A program made the translations under genes and the position numbers. This document shows, in pieces, positions 48,935 through 59,259 of a stretch of DNA of 64,000 nucleotides. The stretch comes from Nautilus pompilius (taxonomy: Eukaryota > Mollusca > Cephalopoda > Nautilida > Nautilidae), in the NCBI GenBank assembly GCA_018389105.1, contig JACATO010002186.1, positions 4,416,501 through 4,480,500 of the forward strand. Reading direction: 5' to 3'. The first letter of the stretch is position 1. Every line of letters starts with the position of its first letter. Under the pieces are notes generated by a model that saw nothing but the letters and a program-made list of their open reading frames with translations, was not told the origin of the DNA and searched no databases.

Positions 48935-49370
48935 ATAATAAATCATTCTGTGTTATTTTAACACACTTTGAACTTTAAAAGCATTACTCTATAGACTAAA
49001 TCAATTGACAGTTTTTTGGCATTAATTTACCTAATAACACTTTTCTTTCATAAATCTAGATTTCATCAGCAAAAGTTTAGTTTTTACTGATGAGTGAGGT
49101 GGTGTTTTTCTTACTGTAAAACCATTTAGCTATTGTGTCTAGTAACTTATAAAGTACTGTATGAAGAATTAGAATACCAGTGGACATCGGCCCATCAAAA
49201 CAAAGAAACTAACATCTATATACACTCACACATTACAGAATAACGGGTAATGATGATATTGAAATAAGCTGCTTTAACAAAAAATTGTTATCAGCTCCTG
49301 GGAAAGAAATATTATATGACAAGCATATAGAAATCAAAGTCTAAGCTAGTGAAGACTAAACCATGTGGCA
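48935..49370. other. Intronic spacer, nothing recognised
   Basis: AT-rich sequence between the Tigger element and the next Tc1-like relic. Confidence 0.6.
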
Positions 49371-49374
49371 GATT

Positions 49375-50285
49375 GTGGCCACACTTCATGTTTCAGAAAG
49401 AGATGTTTGCAAGACTCTAAAAAGGATAAACAAAAATGTAGTACTGTTGACAATAGATGTGGTCAAAGAAGAAACATCACTTTTGGAAGGTTTGGGCTTA
49501 AGTATCATAGGACATGTTTGTTCTCTACATGAAAGATGATGAACTAGTAGACATCTTGTGAATGACCTAGCTACTAGTATGGGTGTTAACATTTCTTCAA
49601 GAACAGTTAAATACACATTAGGGCAGTTGTCTCAATGGGTGTACAAATGCCTGAAAATCTTTGCTAAGGAAAGGCAACCAAATGGCAAGATTGACACGGA
49701 CAGCAGAAATGAAACAGTGGGCTGATAAAACCTGGAAAGTGCTTTTTACAGATGAGTCAAAGTTTTAACTGTTTGGCAATAATCAATGACAGTTTGTTCA
49801 AATACAAACTGGAGAGTAGCATAATAGTCAGTGTACAACAGCAACAGTGAAGCATGGAGGTAGATCAATACAAGTGTAGGGCTGCATATCATCCAAAAGT
49901 GTCTGAGATAATATCCGCCAACAGGTACAGGCACCTAGGTATTCATCCATCATACCACCCCCTCAAGAAGACCTCTCTTCTCTTTGGGCAATATTCATAT
50001 CCCAACATAACAATAATCCCTAGCACTGTGGCCTGTTGTGAGGATAAAGTATTGGAATGTAGAGTGGCTGATGGAAGACTCAAAATTACTTTGACCTTCA
50101 CTAAGCCCTGATATGAACATCATTAAAGTTATATGGGGTTATATGGCTACCAAAGAAGTCAGATGGCAACCAAACATCTTGGGTGAATTATAGAAATATC
50201 TTGTTGCACTATGGAACAACATTCCATAGTCATACACTGATAACCTTATTGAGCATAATACAAGGTGTTTTGTTCTATAATGAGC
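49375..50285 (+). pseudogene. Tc1/mariner-type transposase relic
   Basis: Plus-strand blocks in order: a helix-turn-helix region (NDLATSMGVNISSRTVKYTL, 49560-49619), WADKTWKVLFTDESKF near 49720-49767 (first catalytic Asp in TDESKF intact), VKHGGRSIQV near 49848-49876 (usually VKHGGGSVMVWG), and PSLSPDMNIIKVIWGYMATK near 50093-50153 (usually SPDLNPIEHVWGYM), ending LVALWNNIP. Several stops occur, and the QDNAPCHTA block is not readable. A possible left terminal repeat (CAGTGGACATCGG near 49178) has no partner. Confidence 0.8.
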
Positions 50286-50289
50286 AAAA

Positions 50290-50980
50290 GACTCATATCA
50301 AATACTTGTATGTTTTCTCTAATAATGCTTTGATTATGTGTTATATGCATCTTTCACTTGAAATTTCTCATTATTTGTACATATATTGTTTTTCTATAAT
50401 TATTAAATACTGATAATCAAATATTGTAAGAAATATTATAAAATAAATACAATTTCTAGAGAGAATGAAGATCAAAAAAGTTAGTCATATGTATTATAAA
50501 ATTAAGGAAAGAAAAAACAATAAAGTAATTGATTCTCATCAAGATTACCACTAATTAAACAACTTTAATTTACCCAATTTATCTTCTGAGAATTCTTATA
50601 AGCAAAAAAATAAATAAAAATACTGCTTATTTCCAAGTGTTATCCTATAAAACATACACAAATGTTTAAATAATTTCCCCCTTTAACTTTTGGGTGTATT
50701 GCTTTTTGAATAACAGAAATACTTTGGACAGCACTTTTTCATAAAATATTAAACCAATGGCTCTTGTATATTTTCCACATGCTGTTTTAGGTACTCATAC
50801 CACAACAAGGCAAAATACTGGAAATTAATAAATTTTTCTTTTTGTTTTTGGCAACATCCAAAATATTCCCTAACAAGTATCTCATGTAAAAATACTCAGC
50901 TTAAACAGTTATTACTTACACCTAGAGTATGCGTGTGTGTAAATTATTTTAGAAAGGGTTTTCAGAGAAAGCTACGAACT
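50290..50980. other. Intronic AT-rich sequence, nothing recognised
   Basis: No repeat or coding motif identified. Confidence 0.6.
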
Positions 50981-50984
50981 CTAA

Positions 50985-51235
50985 TCCATGACAGTGGCAC
51001 ACTAATCTCTGCTAATCTTTGGCATTAGGGCTCTCTGCCAGTCAGCCACAATGGTTTCCTCCTATATCTGAAAATGAAGAGTTCTAGTAGGGACTTCTGA
51101 TAGGTTTGATCTGTGCTAGTCACATTATAAATAATTCAGTCTTGGAAGGACCAGGCTTCCTACCATTTTGACTAAGAATAATAATGGCAAGATGTCTTAT
51201 CACTGCCACAGCAAAGTACTCTCGACAGCTTGACT
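50985..51235 (+). repeat. tRNA-derived SINE, plus orientation
   Basis: TTTGGCATTAGGGCTCTCTG, CACAATGGTTTCCTCCTATA and GAAGAGTTCTAGTAGGGACT match the body of the family in plus orientation (compare the reversed ATCCCTACTAGAACTCTTC at 55.73 kb). The tRNA head is nearly lost. Confidence 0.6.
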
Positions 51236-51239
51236 ATTA

Positions 51240-54200
51240 TCATAAAGTTATTCAATTCAAGTGTACAATAAAAATGAATGCAAAGTTTCCCTAGTGAGTC
51301 AGTACTAATAATGAATCTCTCCCCACTTTGCTCATTTTGCTATTCACCAGAGAGTAATCTGAACTAAATGTTGGAAGGAAATAATATTTTATTACCGTTT
51401 ATGGAAAAGCTAAGCTTTCAATTGATGCAAAGTCAATAAATGTATTTTTTTTTATAACTTACCAATGAGAAAACAAAAAAATACCAGGAAAAAAGAAGAT
51501 TACATATGATAATGTAACATGTCCAAACAATATTTACTTTTAACCAGTATAACTTAGATAATGACTTAAACCCATCCTGAGAAAATAGTAGTAGTGCAAT
51601 GTTTACATTCTACTTTTAGATATAAGCTACAGGCCTGCCCTCCAATCATAAATCTACAAAAATGTCATTGCTATATAATAATAATAATGTAATTAAAGTT
51701 TATTTTAAAAAATAAACTTTAGTTTTTGTACACATTTCTTGGCTTAATGTTACACAATTTTTTTTCAAATGTCTAGGTCATTGTTTATCCATGAATACAA
51801 AGGGTGTGGTTCATCTGCCATCAATACTTTTTTCTGTCAATGTAGACTAAAAAAAAACAAACAACAAAATGAATGGAAAACAACAAATGTTTCAATTTCC
51901 ACATCCAAGATCTCTTTTTCAAGTATCCGTTTGTACCTGATACATTTGGCTCTCAGATTAGCAATTTGTTAGCTACTTACTAAGCAAATGGGCTATCTAC
52001 ATCAATCTTTTAACAACCAAGAATAATGCACCCAGCTGTATCACCTATATAATTAAATCAAATCCACAACAACTAAAGACAAAGGAAAAAAAAACAACAA
52101 ACTCTCATCCTTACCAGTGACTAATCTCCATATGGAAACCAAGGTAGAAACACAGACAATGGGCAACACACTTTTTGGCATTGCTAAAGATTCCAGTAAA
52201 TAGACACTTTCAGTTTCAGCAAATTAACTGGAATCTGTTTGAAGTGGGATATAGCAAAGTCTAGAGTTTGGCGCAGACCTGGTGAACACCATACAAGATA
52301 ATTTAAGATGGTAAAAATCTCATTCCAAGAAGTATAACATATACTTTGGAGAATGTCAAAGTTGGAAGACTATCGGCAAAAATGAAAACACACAATTAAT
52401 CTTTTCTAGATGAGGAATGCTAAGTCTAGATTTTGTTTCAATTGTAATCTTTTTAAAAAAATTTAAAAAGAAAAGTATATTTAAACTAATAAAAAATATA
52501 ATTTATCGCAACAGACCCCTTTCAGGAAAAAAAAAAAAAAATTTTGCCATTGTAGAAACTAAGAATCCCTTGATATAAACAGTATTGCAAAGACAAATAC
52601 TAGTCAATAAATGAAAGTAAAACATCTCATTTTGCTTTCGTGCACAGGTCTATTTTGTATAATTTTTAACAAATCAGACGGCTTAACTATTTCTGGCCTG
52701 AAAACCTCTTTTCTGGTCATAAGACCTAGTCCCAAGCAATCCAAGTAATTGAATGTCAAATATTCACAATGGCTTCTTTTTCTTTTGTACTTGTCACTCA
52801 GAGTTATCATATCCTCTTTACACACCCACGTAAGAACTAATCACATTAGCCTACACAGAAACTACACAACAGCAAATATACTTCGTGAGACAGAAAGAAA
52901 ACAAAGACAATGCTTATTGGTGACCAATTGGGTAAACCATCTTGTCCTCCAGTACTAGGAAACCCAAAGACTGACAAAGAGCTAGACTTAAAAAATGCTA
53001 TTTACTCAGTTTTTCTTTTGTATTCTTTTTTCTAAAATGCTATTAAGAGAATCAACCAGTTTTTAAAAAAAAATACATCAATAAATATTTCTTTAGCTCC
53101 CGAGGGAGAAGGGACCTTGCACAAGTTATGGCTTCTTGTGTCTGTGGGAACTAAGCTAGGCACAGGTGATGTGTTAAGTTAACTAGCTTTGACAGAAATC
53201 TCTTGCATTTAAACAATAATTCTCCATGCATACATTCAAATACCTGCTAGAAAAAGAAAGAAAAAAGCTATTATACTTGTGTTCTTTTGTTTGTTGTTTT
53301 CATTTCTGTTTTTTTTTTTTTACAATAAACCCATTCCCTTTCCTTTGGCTAAAGCTGACCAAACTCCATTTTTTATTTTTAACTCAAAGATTACAAAGTT
53401 TTAGAAGTTGTAACATACAAAATATAAAATAAAGAGTATACTAACTCACTGAGAGAAATCATGGATTATTATAATTTTTTTAAATGCCAAAATTAATGTT
53501 ATTGAAACTAACAATCTTACCAAACAAAAGTATTTTAACTCATTAAAGTTTTAATAATTCCAGCAAGAAATATATTTACAAAGACCTTCAGTTGTTACCA
53601 AAGTGCCAGAAAGTGAAAATGTTTTTACATAAAAAAAAAAAAAAAAAAAATCTTAAAATGTACTTTTTTGTTTATTCTCAAGTCATAAATAAAGTGTATC
53701 TTTAACTACAGTAAGCAAGAATATTGTTGACTGTTCATGGCAGTTGCTTGTCTTAAGAGTAGCTTCAAACTATATATGTACACTAATCTGAGAAAAGTGC
53801 ATATGCATGACAAAATTACTGCGTGAGAAAATCATATGTAAGAAACTTTAAACCTTGCTGTTTTTTTAATAGAGTTACTATAACATTAACATGATACACA
53901 ATTCATCTATTTAAAAAATGAATAAGCCAAGTGATCTTTGAAATAAACAGACAGAGATAAATCCAAGAAAACCTTCATCCTCAGCATTTGAATAACATAA
54001 GCAAGCTATCTCCAGATGAAGAACCAGTTTGTGATGATGGCAAAAATAAAAAAACAAAAACAAAAAGGCTGGTCAGTGCATGCATAAACTCTATTTGTGT
54101 TATTTCTCTGAAACTGCTTCAACTAGATTCTGATATAGTTACTTTATATTGAGCAAGTTATGCACACAAAAAAATAAATTATTTCTTACAAGAAAAGAAA

Positions 54201-55600
54201 CTTATTAAATAAAACCCATGCATACAGAGAGCACAATTTTAACAGAAGCAGGAACTGGCATGATATTGGTACTTTGATTATGTCCCTTGGTTTTTCACCA
54301 AATATTTATTCTTCTGATTTCGTGAGAAATAATTAACGGTTACTCCTTTCCATCAGCTGCTTCAAAAGAAATCAGAAGAAAAAAAAGTTATGTTTTATAG
54401 TCTAAAAAAATAGGGTAATGAATATTTCACAAAGTATTTTATGTCATAGAATTAGTTTGCCTTTGTTGTTAATATCTAAAATACAAAAAGATGTATTTAG
54501 TTATTTTCTCTAGTACTTTTAAAAACCAGAATGTTAAAAAAACAAAAAAGCACAATGATCACTTTATTAATAAGTGAAAAAATACAAATAATGTTTAAAA
54601 TTTCTTTTAAACAGATTATAAACATAAAAAACAACAAAGGCAAATAGAGTAGCTTTTAAGAAATTATTATTTTTTTTTGTTTTTTTTTAACTCACATTTG
54701 AAATTGTGGATAACAGTAATAATGAGTAATACATTTTAAAACCATGTGATGCAAACTAAAAACACACACACATTACAACAAATGCTTTTCTCCAATACCT
54801 ACTCTGAAAAGCTTTTGTTCCTCTGCATTTTTAGTTTGGGGCACAGATTCAACAAATAAGATTTTGCTTTCCTATGTACACTTTACTCAAGACCTGGCCT
54901 TTGAAAAGATGCTACATTCAGAGAACCTCAAGCAGAAGCTACCTGGGATTGTAAGACCACCAGAAGATCATAGTTTCTGTTGTGAAAATAAACAGATTAC
55001 CCACATCTAGCAAACCTGTTTGTGCAATCAGTCTTCAGAGTTAAACTAATTCTTTTAAACAGAAAAAAAAAATCAAACAAATGTCCCATATATTCAAGGG
55101 AGAGGTTTAACTGAAGTTTTCTCTTGATTACATTTTAATTATACTAAAGAGCCGATCCATACATTTTAGTCTCATATGAACTACTTTCTTTTATAGAGGA
55201 TAATTAAGTCTACTCACATCTTCCAAGCATCAGTGAACAAATAAAATCTTAATAATGCCCAAAGACTAACAGTCTTTCCTAAGCTTTCATAAGGGAAATA
55301 ATTTGCAACGGATTCTGTTAACAAAACAAAATTTTAAAAAATGATAACATTTAAAACAAAATCAGTCAGAACTGGCCCACGATTTCTCTCCTAAACATTT
55401 TAAATAATTCAATAATTTTTTTTTTTTTTTTAGTTGTCAGCAGTCAGAGAAAAGATAAATTATTGGAAAGATCAACATGTGAGAGATCTGATAGTAGTTT
55501 GGAATGAGTAAACAGCAATAAATTCTCTATCTAATTACCAAAAATATAATATACAACAATACAGCTTAATTGATTATCTCCTCTTTCTTGTACACTGATA
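51240..55600. other. Intronic AT-rich sequence, nothing recognised
   Basis: Long A or T runs (53631-53650, 53309-53322). Short open frames are chance. No domain, repeat family or host exon could be read on either strand. Confidence 0.6.
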
Positions 55601-55604
55601 CCTA

Positions 55605-55855
55605 AAAGGGAGACAACCCTAGTTGGGGGTGGGGGGTACTGTTGCAAATGTCAGCAAGTAAGTGTTGCCAATTCTGTGCTATATGAGACTTGGTGCTTCC
55701 AACCAGTAGGGAGGGAAATCCCTACTAGAACTCTTCATTTTTTGAAGACGAGAGACCAAACCCACATAGCCAGCTGGTGAAAGAGGAGAAGAAACTATAC
55801 CAATCCTTAGCAGACAAGTTAACCACTAAGCCAACATACCAACCTGAATTGATAT
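55605..55855 (-). repeat. tRNA-derived SINE, minus orientation
   Basis: Tail GGGAGACAACCCTAGTTGGG, then TATATGAGACTTGGTGCTTC and AAATCCCTACTAGAACTCTT, CACATAGCCAGCTGGTGAAA, AGAAGAAACTATACCAATCC and the reversed A-box head AGTTAACCACTAAGCC. Nearly full-length copy. Confidence 0.75.
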
Positions 55856-55929
55856 TAGAAGTAACTTAGCAACAGAGCTGTAAAAAAAAAAGAAAAAGAA
55901 AAAAAAATGGATAAATTTCCTGCAATGGC

Positions 55930-56350
55930 AGATAATAGTGATGCCTTAAAACGATTAAATTGTATTAACACAAACTCTCCTGGCCATTGGAGAACAAAAT
56001 ACCAGAGAAAATAATTTTAAATCAGCTAAACTGATTACAAAATTCAATATAAATAGATATTTAAGTATAAGAATTACAAACAAATGGAATACATTACCAT
56101 TGGTCGACAGTAACGGTATGAACAAATTTAAAACTACATTAACGCTTACTCTCAAAGTTCTAGAACCAGAGTATTGTGGCTATCTGCCTCCTTATAATAA
56201 CTAAAATTGCCAGCAATGGTGTCTAGTTATATCATGAACCAGTTCAAAAATCAAATTAATGTCTAAAATATTTTTCTCTGTAAACCTTGTATAAACCATG
56301 AAGACCACTTACCATAATTACACTTGATGAGTAAACTGAACTGAACTAAA
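55930..56350 (+). pseudogene. LINE 3' end (C-terminus of reverse transcriptase ORF)
   Basis: INRYLSIRITNKWNTLPLVD followed by SNGMNKFKTTLTLTL at 56050-56154 is the typical end of CR1/Jockey/RTE-type LINE polymerases (RNxFFSxRVVNxWNxLPxxVV...SVNxFKxRLDxH). A frameshift separates it from an upstream GHW..KYQRK piece. A 3' tail rich in ATGAGTAAACTGAACTGAAC follows at 56325-56345. Truncated at its 5' side, the usual fate of LINE copies. Confidence 0.65.
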
Positions 56351-56359
56351 AATGTTTCA

Positions 56360-58255
56360 GCTCAGCAATATGACTGGCTTACCACTTTCATATTTTGTGT
56401 GGATGTACTCACATGCATATAGCCTTGCAGATTAGTTATTGTGGTGAAATTTCACTAAATCAAAAAAAAAATCAAAATATTCAGATGTAACAAACTAAAA
56501 AAATTAATATAAAATTGACTTGTTTAGTTAGACAAATAAATCAATCTATCAGATGCAGAAATTAAAATCCTACCAAAATATCAGAAAAACAACAATCTAT
56601 TTCTGAACTGATGCAATGCTATAATTACAGTCAAATATTCTCACATCAATCAATACTTCAGTGTGCTGCAGAGCATTGTTTTTTTAAGTGAGACAGAAGG
56701 AAGACTACTTATCTGAAATCATACAGGTGCTAAAAGCACAAGTCTGCTTAACTGATACAGCACATTCCACATGGTGGTACACAAAGAGTTATGGCATTAT
56801 CAGCCATCAAGCAGTCAAAAATACATAAGCTTTAAATTTACTGAAATTATTTTTACATTATATTACCCAACAAATTTAATATGATAAATTAGAAGAAAAA
56901 AGTTACATATTTTAATTTCTTAATTTATTAGAATGTAATTCTTTTTTTTTTTAAATCCAACAAGTTAACTTTTAAATAAAGCAGACCAACCTTCAAAAAA
57001 TGGGCAGAAATAAAAAGATGTTGAGATTTTCTAATACACGTCTTATATATAGACATTTCAGACATTCAAATTAACAATTCTAAAAGAAATATGATTCACC
57101 AAAAAGATTAAAACTACAGAAAAGAAATTCTGTACAACCCACAAAAAACAACGAGATATAAAAAAACACAGATTAATTTTTTCTTTCCGGTAATTCAAGA
57201 AAAATTCTGACCACAATGAAATATGCATTAATTTTTTCTAATTAAAAAAAAAACACAAATTTTTCCATCATTTTTCTCGCAGGTTGGATGCTTGTTTGTT
57301 ACACGTGCAATAACTTGTCCACCGGACAAAGATTTTACTATTCTAAAGTTTTTCTAACCAGTTTATCAATTCAAGAGATTTCTTGGTGACCTCTTATCAA
57401 CTCGCACACTCAGGCTTAAATATCCCAGCCTTCCTAAAGATAATACTAATAAAAAAGGAATAGCTCCTCCAGATCCTTTATTTCACTTCACCATCATTAC
57501 AGTTCAATAAGGAGAAACAGATCCATACCATAGAAGCAATTTTTTTTTGTTTTGTTTTGTTTTGTTTAAAAGAATGTCATGCAACAAGATTTCGATAGCA
57601 CAAGCAAGATTTACAAGTAATTATCTCCAGGAAACAGAAACTGAATATAAGGTAGCAGACAATTAAACACCTGAGATGCAGCTAATCCAATATCTTATTT
57701 GTCCATCAGAAAATTGCTAAATCTGGTTGCAGTAATGTGTTAGCATACTGCGCGCAATGGTATCGCATAAGGATGATAAAAACGTGCAGTGTGGCGGCAT
57801 CAAACACACAAAGTCAAACAAACACTTAGCCAGCCATTTCAAGGGGTCTCTGATATCACATTAAATCAGGTGTACAAGCACCTGTTGCCAGAAATTGAGA
57901 GAGAAGTCCACCATCAGGTCAAATGTGTGGCATTTAAGGTTCCAATGAACAGAGGTTCATTAAATAGTGAATTTTTAAAAAGTTCATATTTCTTTCATAT
58001 AATGAATTATCTCAATGCCTATAGCTTCCCAATGTCCTGCGGCCCCTAATCAGTAAGGATAACAGAAAACCTAACTAGGAAGTAAAAAGAACTCGAAATA
58101 TCCGAGAAAATCGCGCACCAGATTTCAACCTTTAAAAAAAAAGGAGGAGGAGGGGGGGCTGGGTGTTAGTTAGAAACTGCTGTTTATTAGTATACCACTG
58201 GTCACATCTAGATAATAAAACCCCACTAAGTCTGTTAATACTCCCCTGTCTAGTT
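56360..58255. other. CYRI intron 1 near the promoter, nothing recognised
   Basis: AT-rich, with a (TTTTG)n microsatellite at 57542-57567. The 86-codon plus-strand frame at 57789-58049 has no known domain. Confidence 0.6.
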
Positions 58256-58261
58256 GTTTAC

Positions 58262-58750
58262 GTGTTTGTAGTGTCAGGGTTAACGTTGGGTGGCCGTCAG
58301 TCAGGGGGGAGTCCGACGGCTCAACGTATCTCTGCTGCATCAGAGATCTGTCTGTCTGGGTAGCGACGGGAAACACGAGCGCCGGTACCGCGTACACGCT
58401 TTTCTTTTCTCCTGCCATCGGCGACCGTCGCAACCCTTCCCTCTCGCCATCGAAGATCTCCAAGTAGGCGACCGACCCCCTGGAGACATCGACCCGGGCG
58501 GACGGGCGGACGGACCTCCCTGCCAGCCTCAGCCGGTGGTCCCCCCCCCCACCCGCCGTCAGGCAGGCGGAGACGCCTCGGCTACAGAGAGAGAGAGAGA
58601 GAGGAAAGGGGGAGGGGAGGGGAGGGATGGTTTGCCGATTCTCGGTCGGTGCCCGCTGTCCTCCTCCTCGGCGGAGGAGCCATTGCTCGCTGGCTCAGCA
58701 CGGCCTCTTCCTTGGTCACGCGCGCGCGACTGGAACCACGCGCCCGACAC
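58262..58750. promoter_or_regulatory. CpG island downstream of the CYRI first exon
   Basis: The most GC-rich block of the window, with many CG dinucleotides, CGGACGGGCGGACGG repeats near 58497, a C10 run near 58540, a (GA)n run at 58586-58603 and GGGGAGG purine tracts. It ends in poly-A at 58758-58804. Long ORFs occur on both strands here only because stop codons are rare in GC-rich DNA; none shows a recognisable domain. It is probably part of the promoter CpG island or the GC-rich start of CYRI intron 1. An alternative first exon is possible but no convincing splice donor was found. Confidence 0.6.
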
Positions 58751-58853
58751 GTTTACAATAAAAAAAAAATAGAATTTCTATTAAAAAAAAAAAAAAAAAA
58801 AAAATTAAGAAAAGAAGGAGAGGGGGAGGGAGACGGATAAGACGAGTACTCAC

Positions 58854-58930
58854 TTGCGTCGTGCTTCATAAAACTTTTACTTTCACAGCCGCCGTGTATT
58901 ATTTAGCCAGTTCTTTACTTCCGGGTCACG
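58854..58930 (-). other. CYRI: Probable non-coding first exon of CYRI (5' UTR)
   Basis: A strong minus-strand donor, CGCAA followed by GTGAGT, has its G at 58853. It sits just downstream of an ETS-type site (CCGGAAGT on the minus strand, 58924-58917) in CpG-rich DNA. The next acceptor on this strand with a matching open gene is the one at 32998, whose exon begins with 33 nt of 5' UTR, so a spliced leader exon is required somewhere upstream. The right-hand limit (transcription start) is a guess; only the donor is seen directly. Joining it to CYRI is inference, and another upstream exon inside the 25.9-kb intron cannot be excluded. Confidence 0.55.
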
Positions 58931-59159
58931 GAACTCCAGCGACTATCCCGTGATACCCATATATGGAAATTGCTAGCGCATAACTCTTGGCTACTCCGAT
59001 ATTCATTGGCAGACTTTTTAAATGGAGAACCGTCTTCGGTCTTACTTTCAGCGTTACAGAGCCGAATAATTTGACGAAGCACAAAAGGAGAGGGAGGAAA
59101 ACGTTTTTCACATTAATGACGCGGGTTTGTGATCTTGGGTCTCCCTGGCAACGAAAGCA

Positions 59160-59245
59160 CGTGCAGGCAGCGTTCGCGATTGAGTGTTTGGTTTGGCGGC
59201 CGCCCGAATTGTAAGAAGTTACGCAGATCTGTAATTGGGGAGCTG
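59160..59245 (+). other. Possible first exon of a divergent plus-strand transcript
   Basis: GAGCTG followed by GTAAGTAAAG at 59246 is a near-consensus splice donor on the plus strand, directly beside the promoter. A 75-codon open frame (58987-59214) overlaps but begins at TTG, not ATG, and matches nothing I know. The left limit given is arbitrary. Nothing in 59.25-64 kb was recognised as the next exon, so this could be a non-coding RNA, a gene with a long first intron, or chance. Confidence 0.3.
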
Positions 59246-59259
59246 GTAAGTAAAGCCAT

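Larger units (their letters stand above)
58840..59250. promoter_or_regulatory. Likely bidirectional CpG-rich promoter
   Basis: Between the minus-strand donor at 58853 and a plus-strand donor CTG|GTAAGTAAAG at 59246, the DNA changes from the AT-rich background to CpG-containing sequence. It has an ETS site ACTTCCGG (58917-58924), several GC-rich patches and a TTTGGCGG E2F-like site near 59192. There is no clear TATA box. The layout of two outward-facing first-exon donors about 390 bp apart is typical of divergent housekeeping promoters. The leftward product would be CYRI. The rightward product is unknown because no coding exon was recognised to the right within the window. Confidence 0.5.

Noticed and set aside
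57789-58049. 86-codon plus-strand frame
   Set aside because: No recognisable family, no splice signals or promoter, flanked by intronic sequence.
58290-58772. 160-codon plus-strand frame and 97- and 63-codon minus-strand frames in the CpG island
   Set aside because: Open on both strands because GC-rich DNA has few stops; Pro/Arg/Gly/Ser-rich without any recognisable motif.
58987-59214. 75-codon plus-strand frame at the promoter
   Set aside because: Starts at TTG rather than ATG and shows no domain; treated only as possible 5' UTR.
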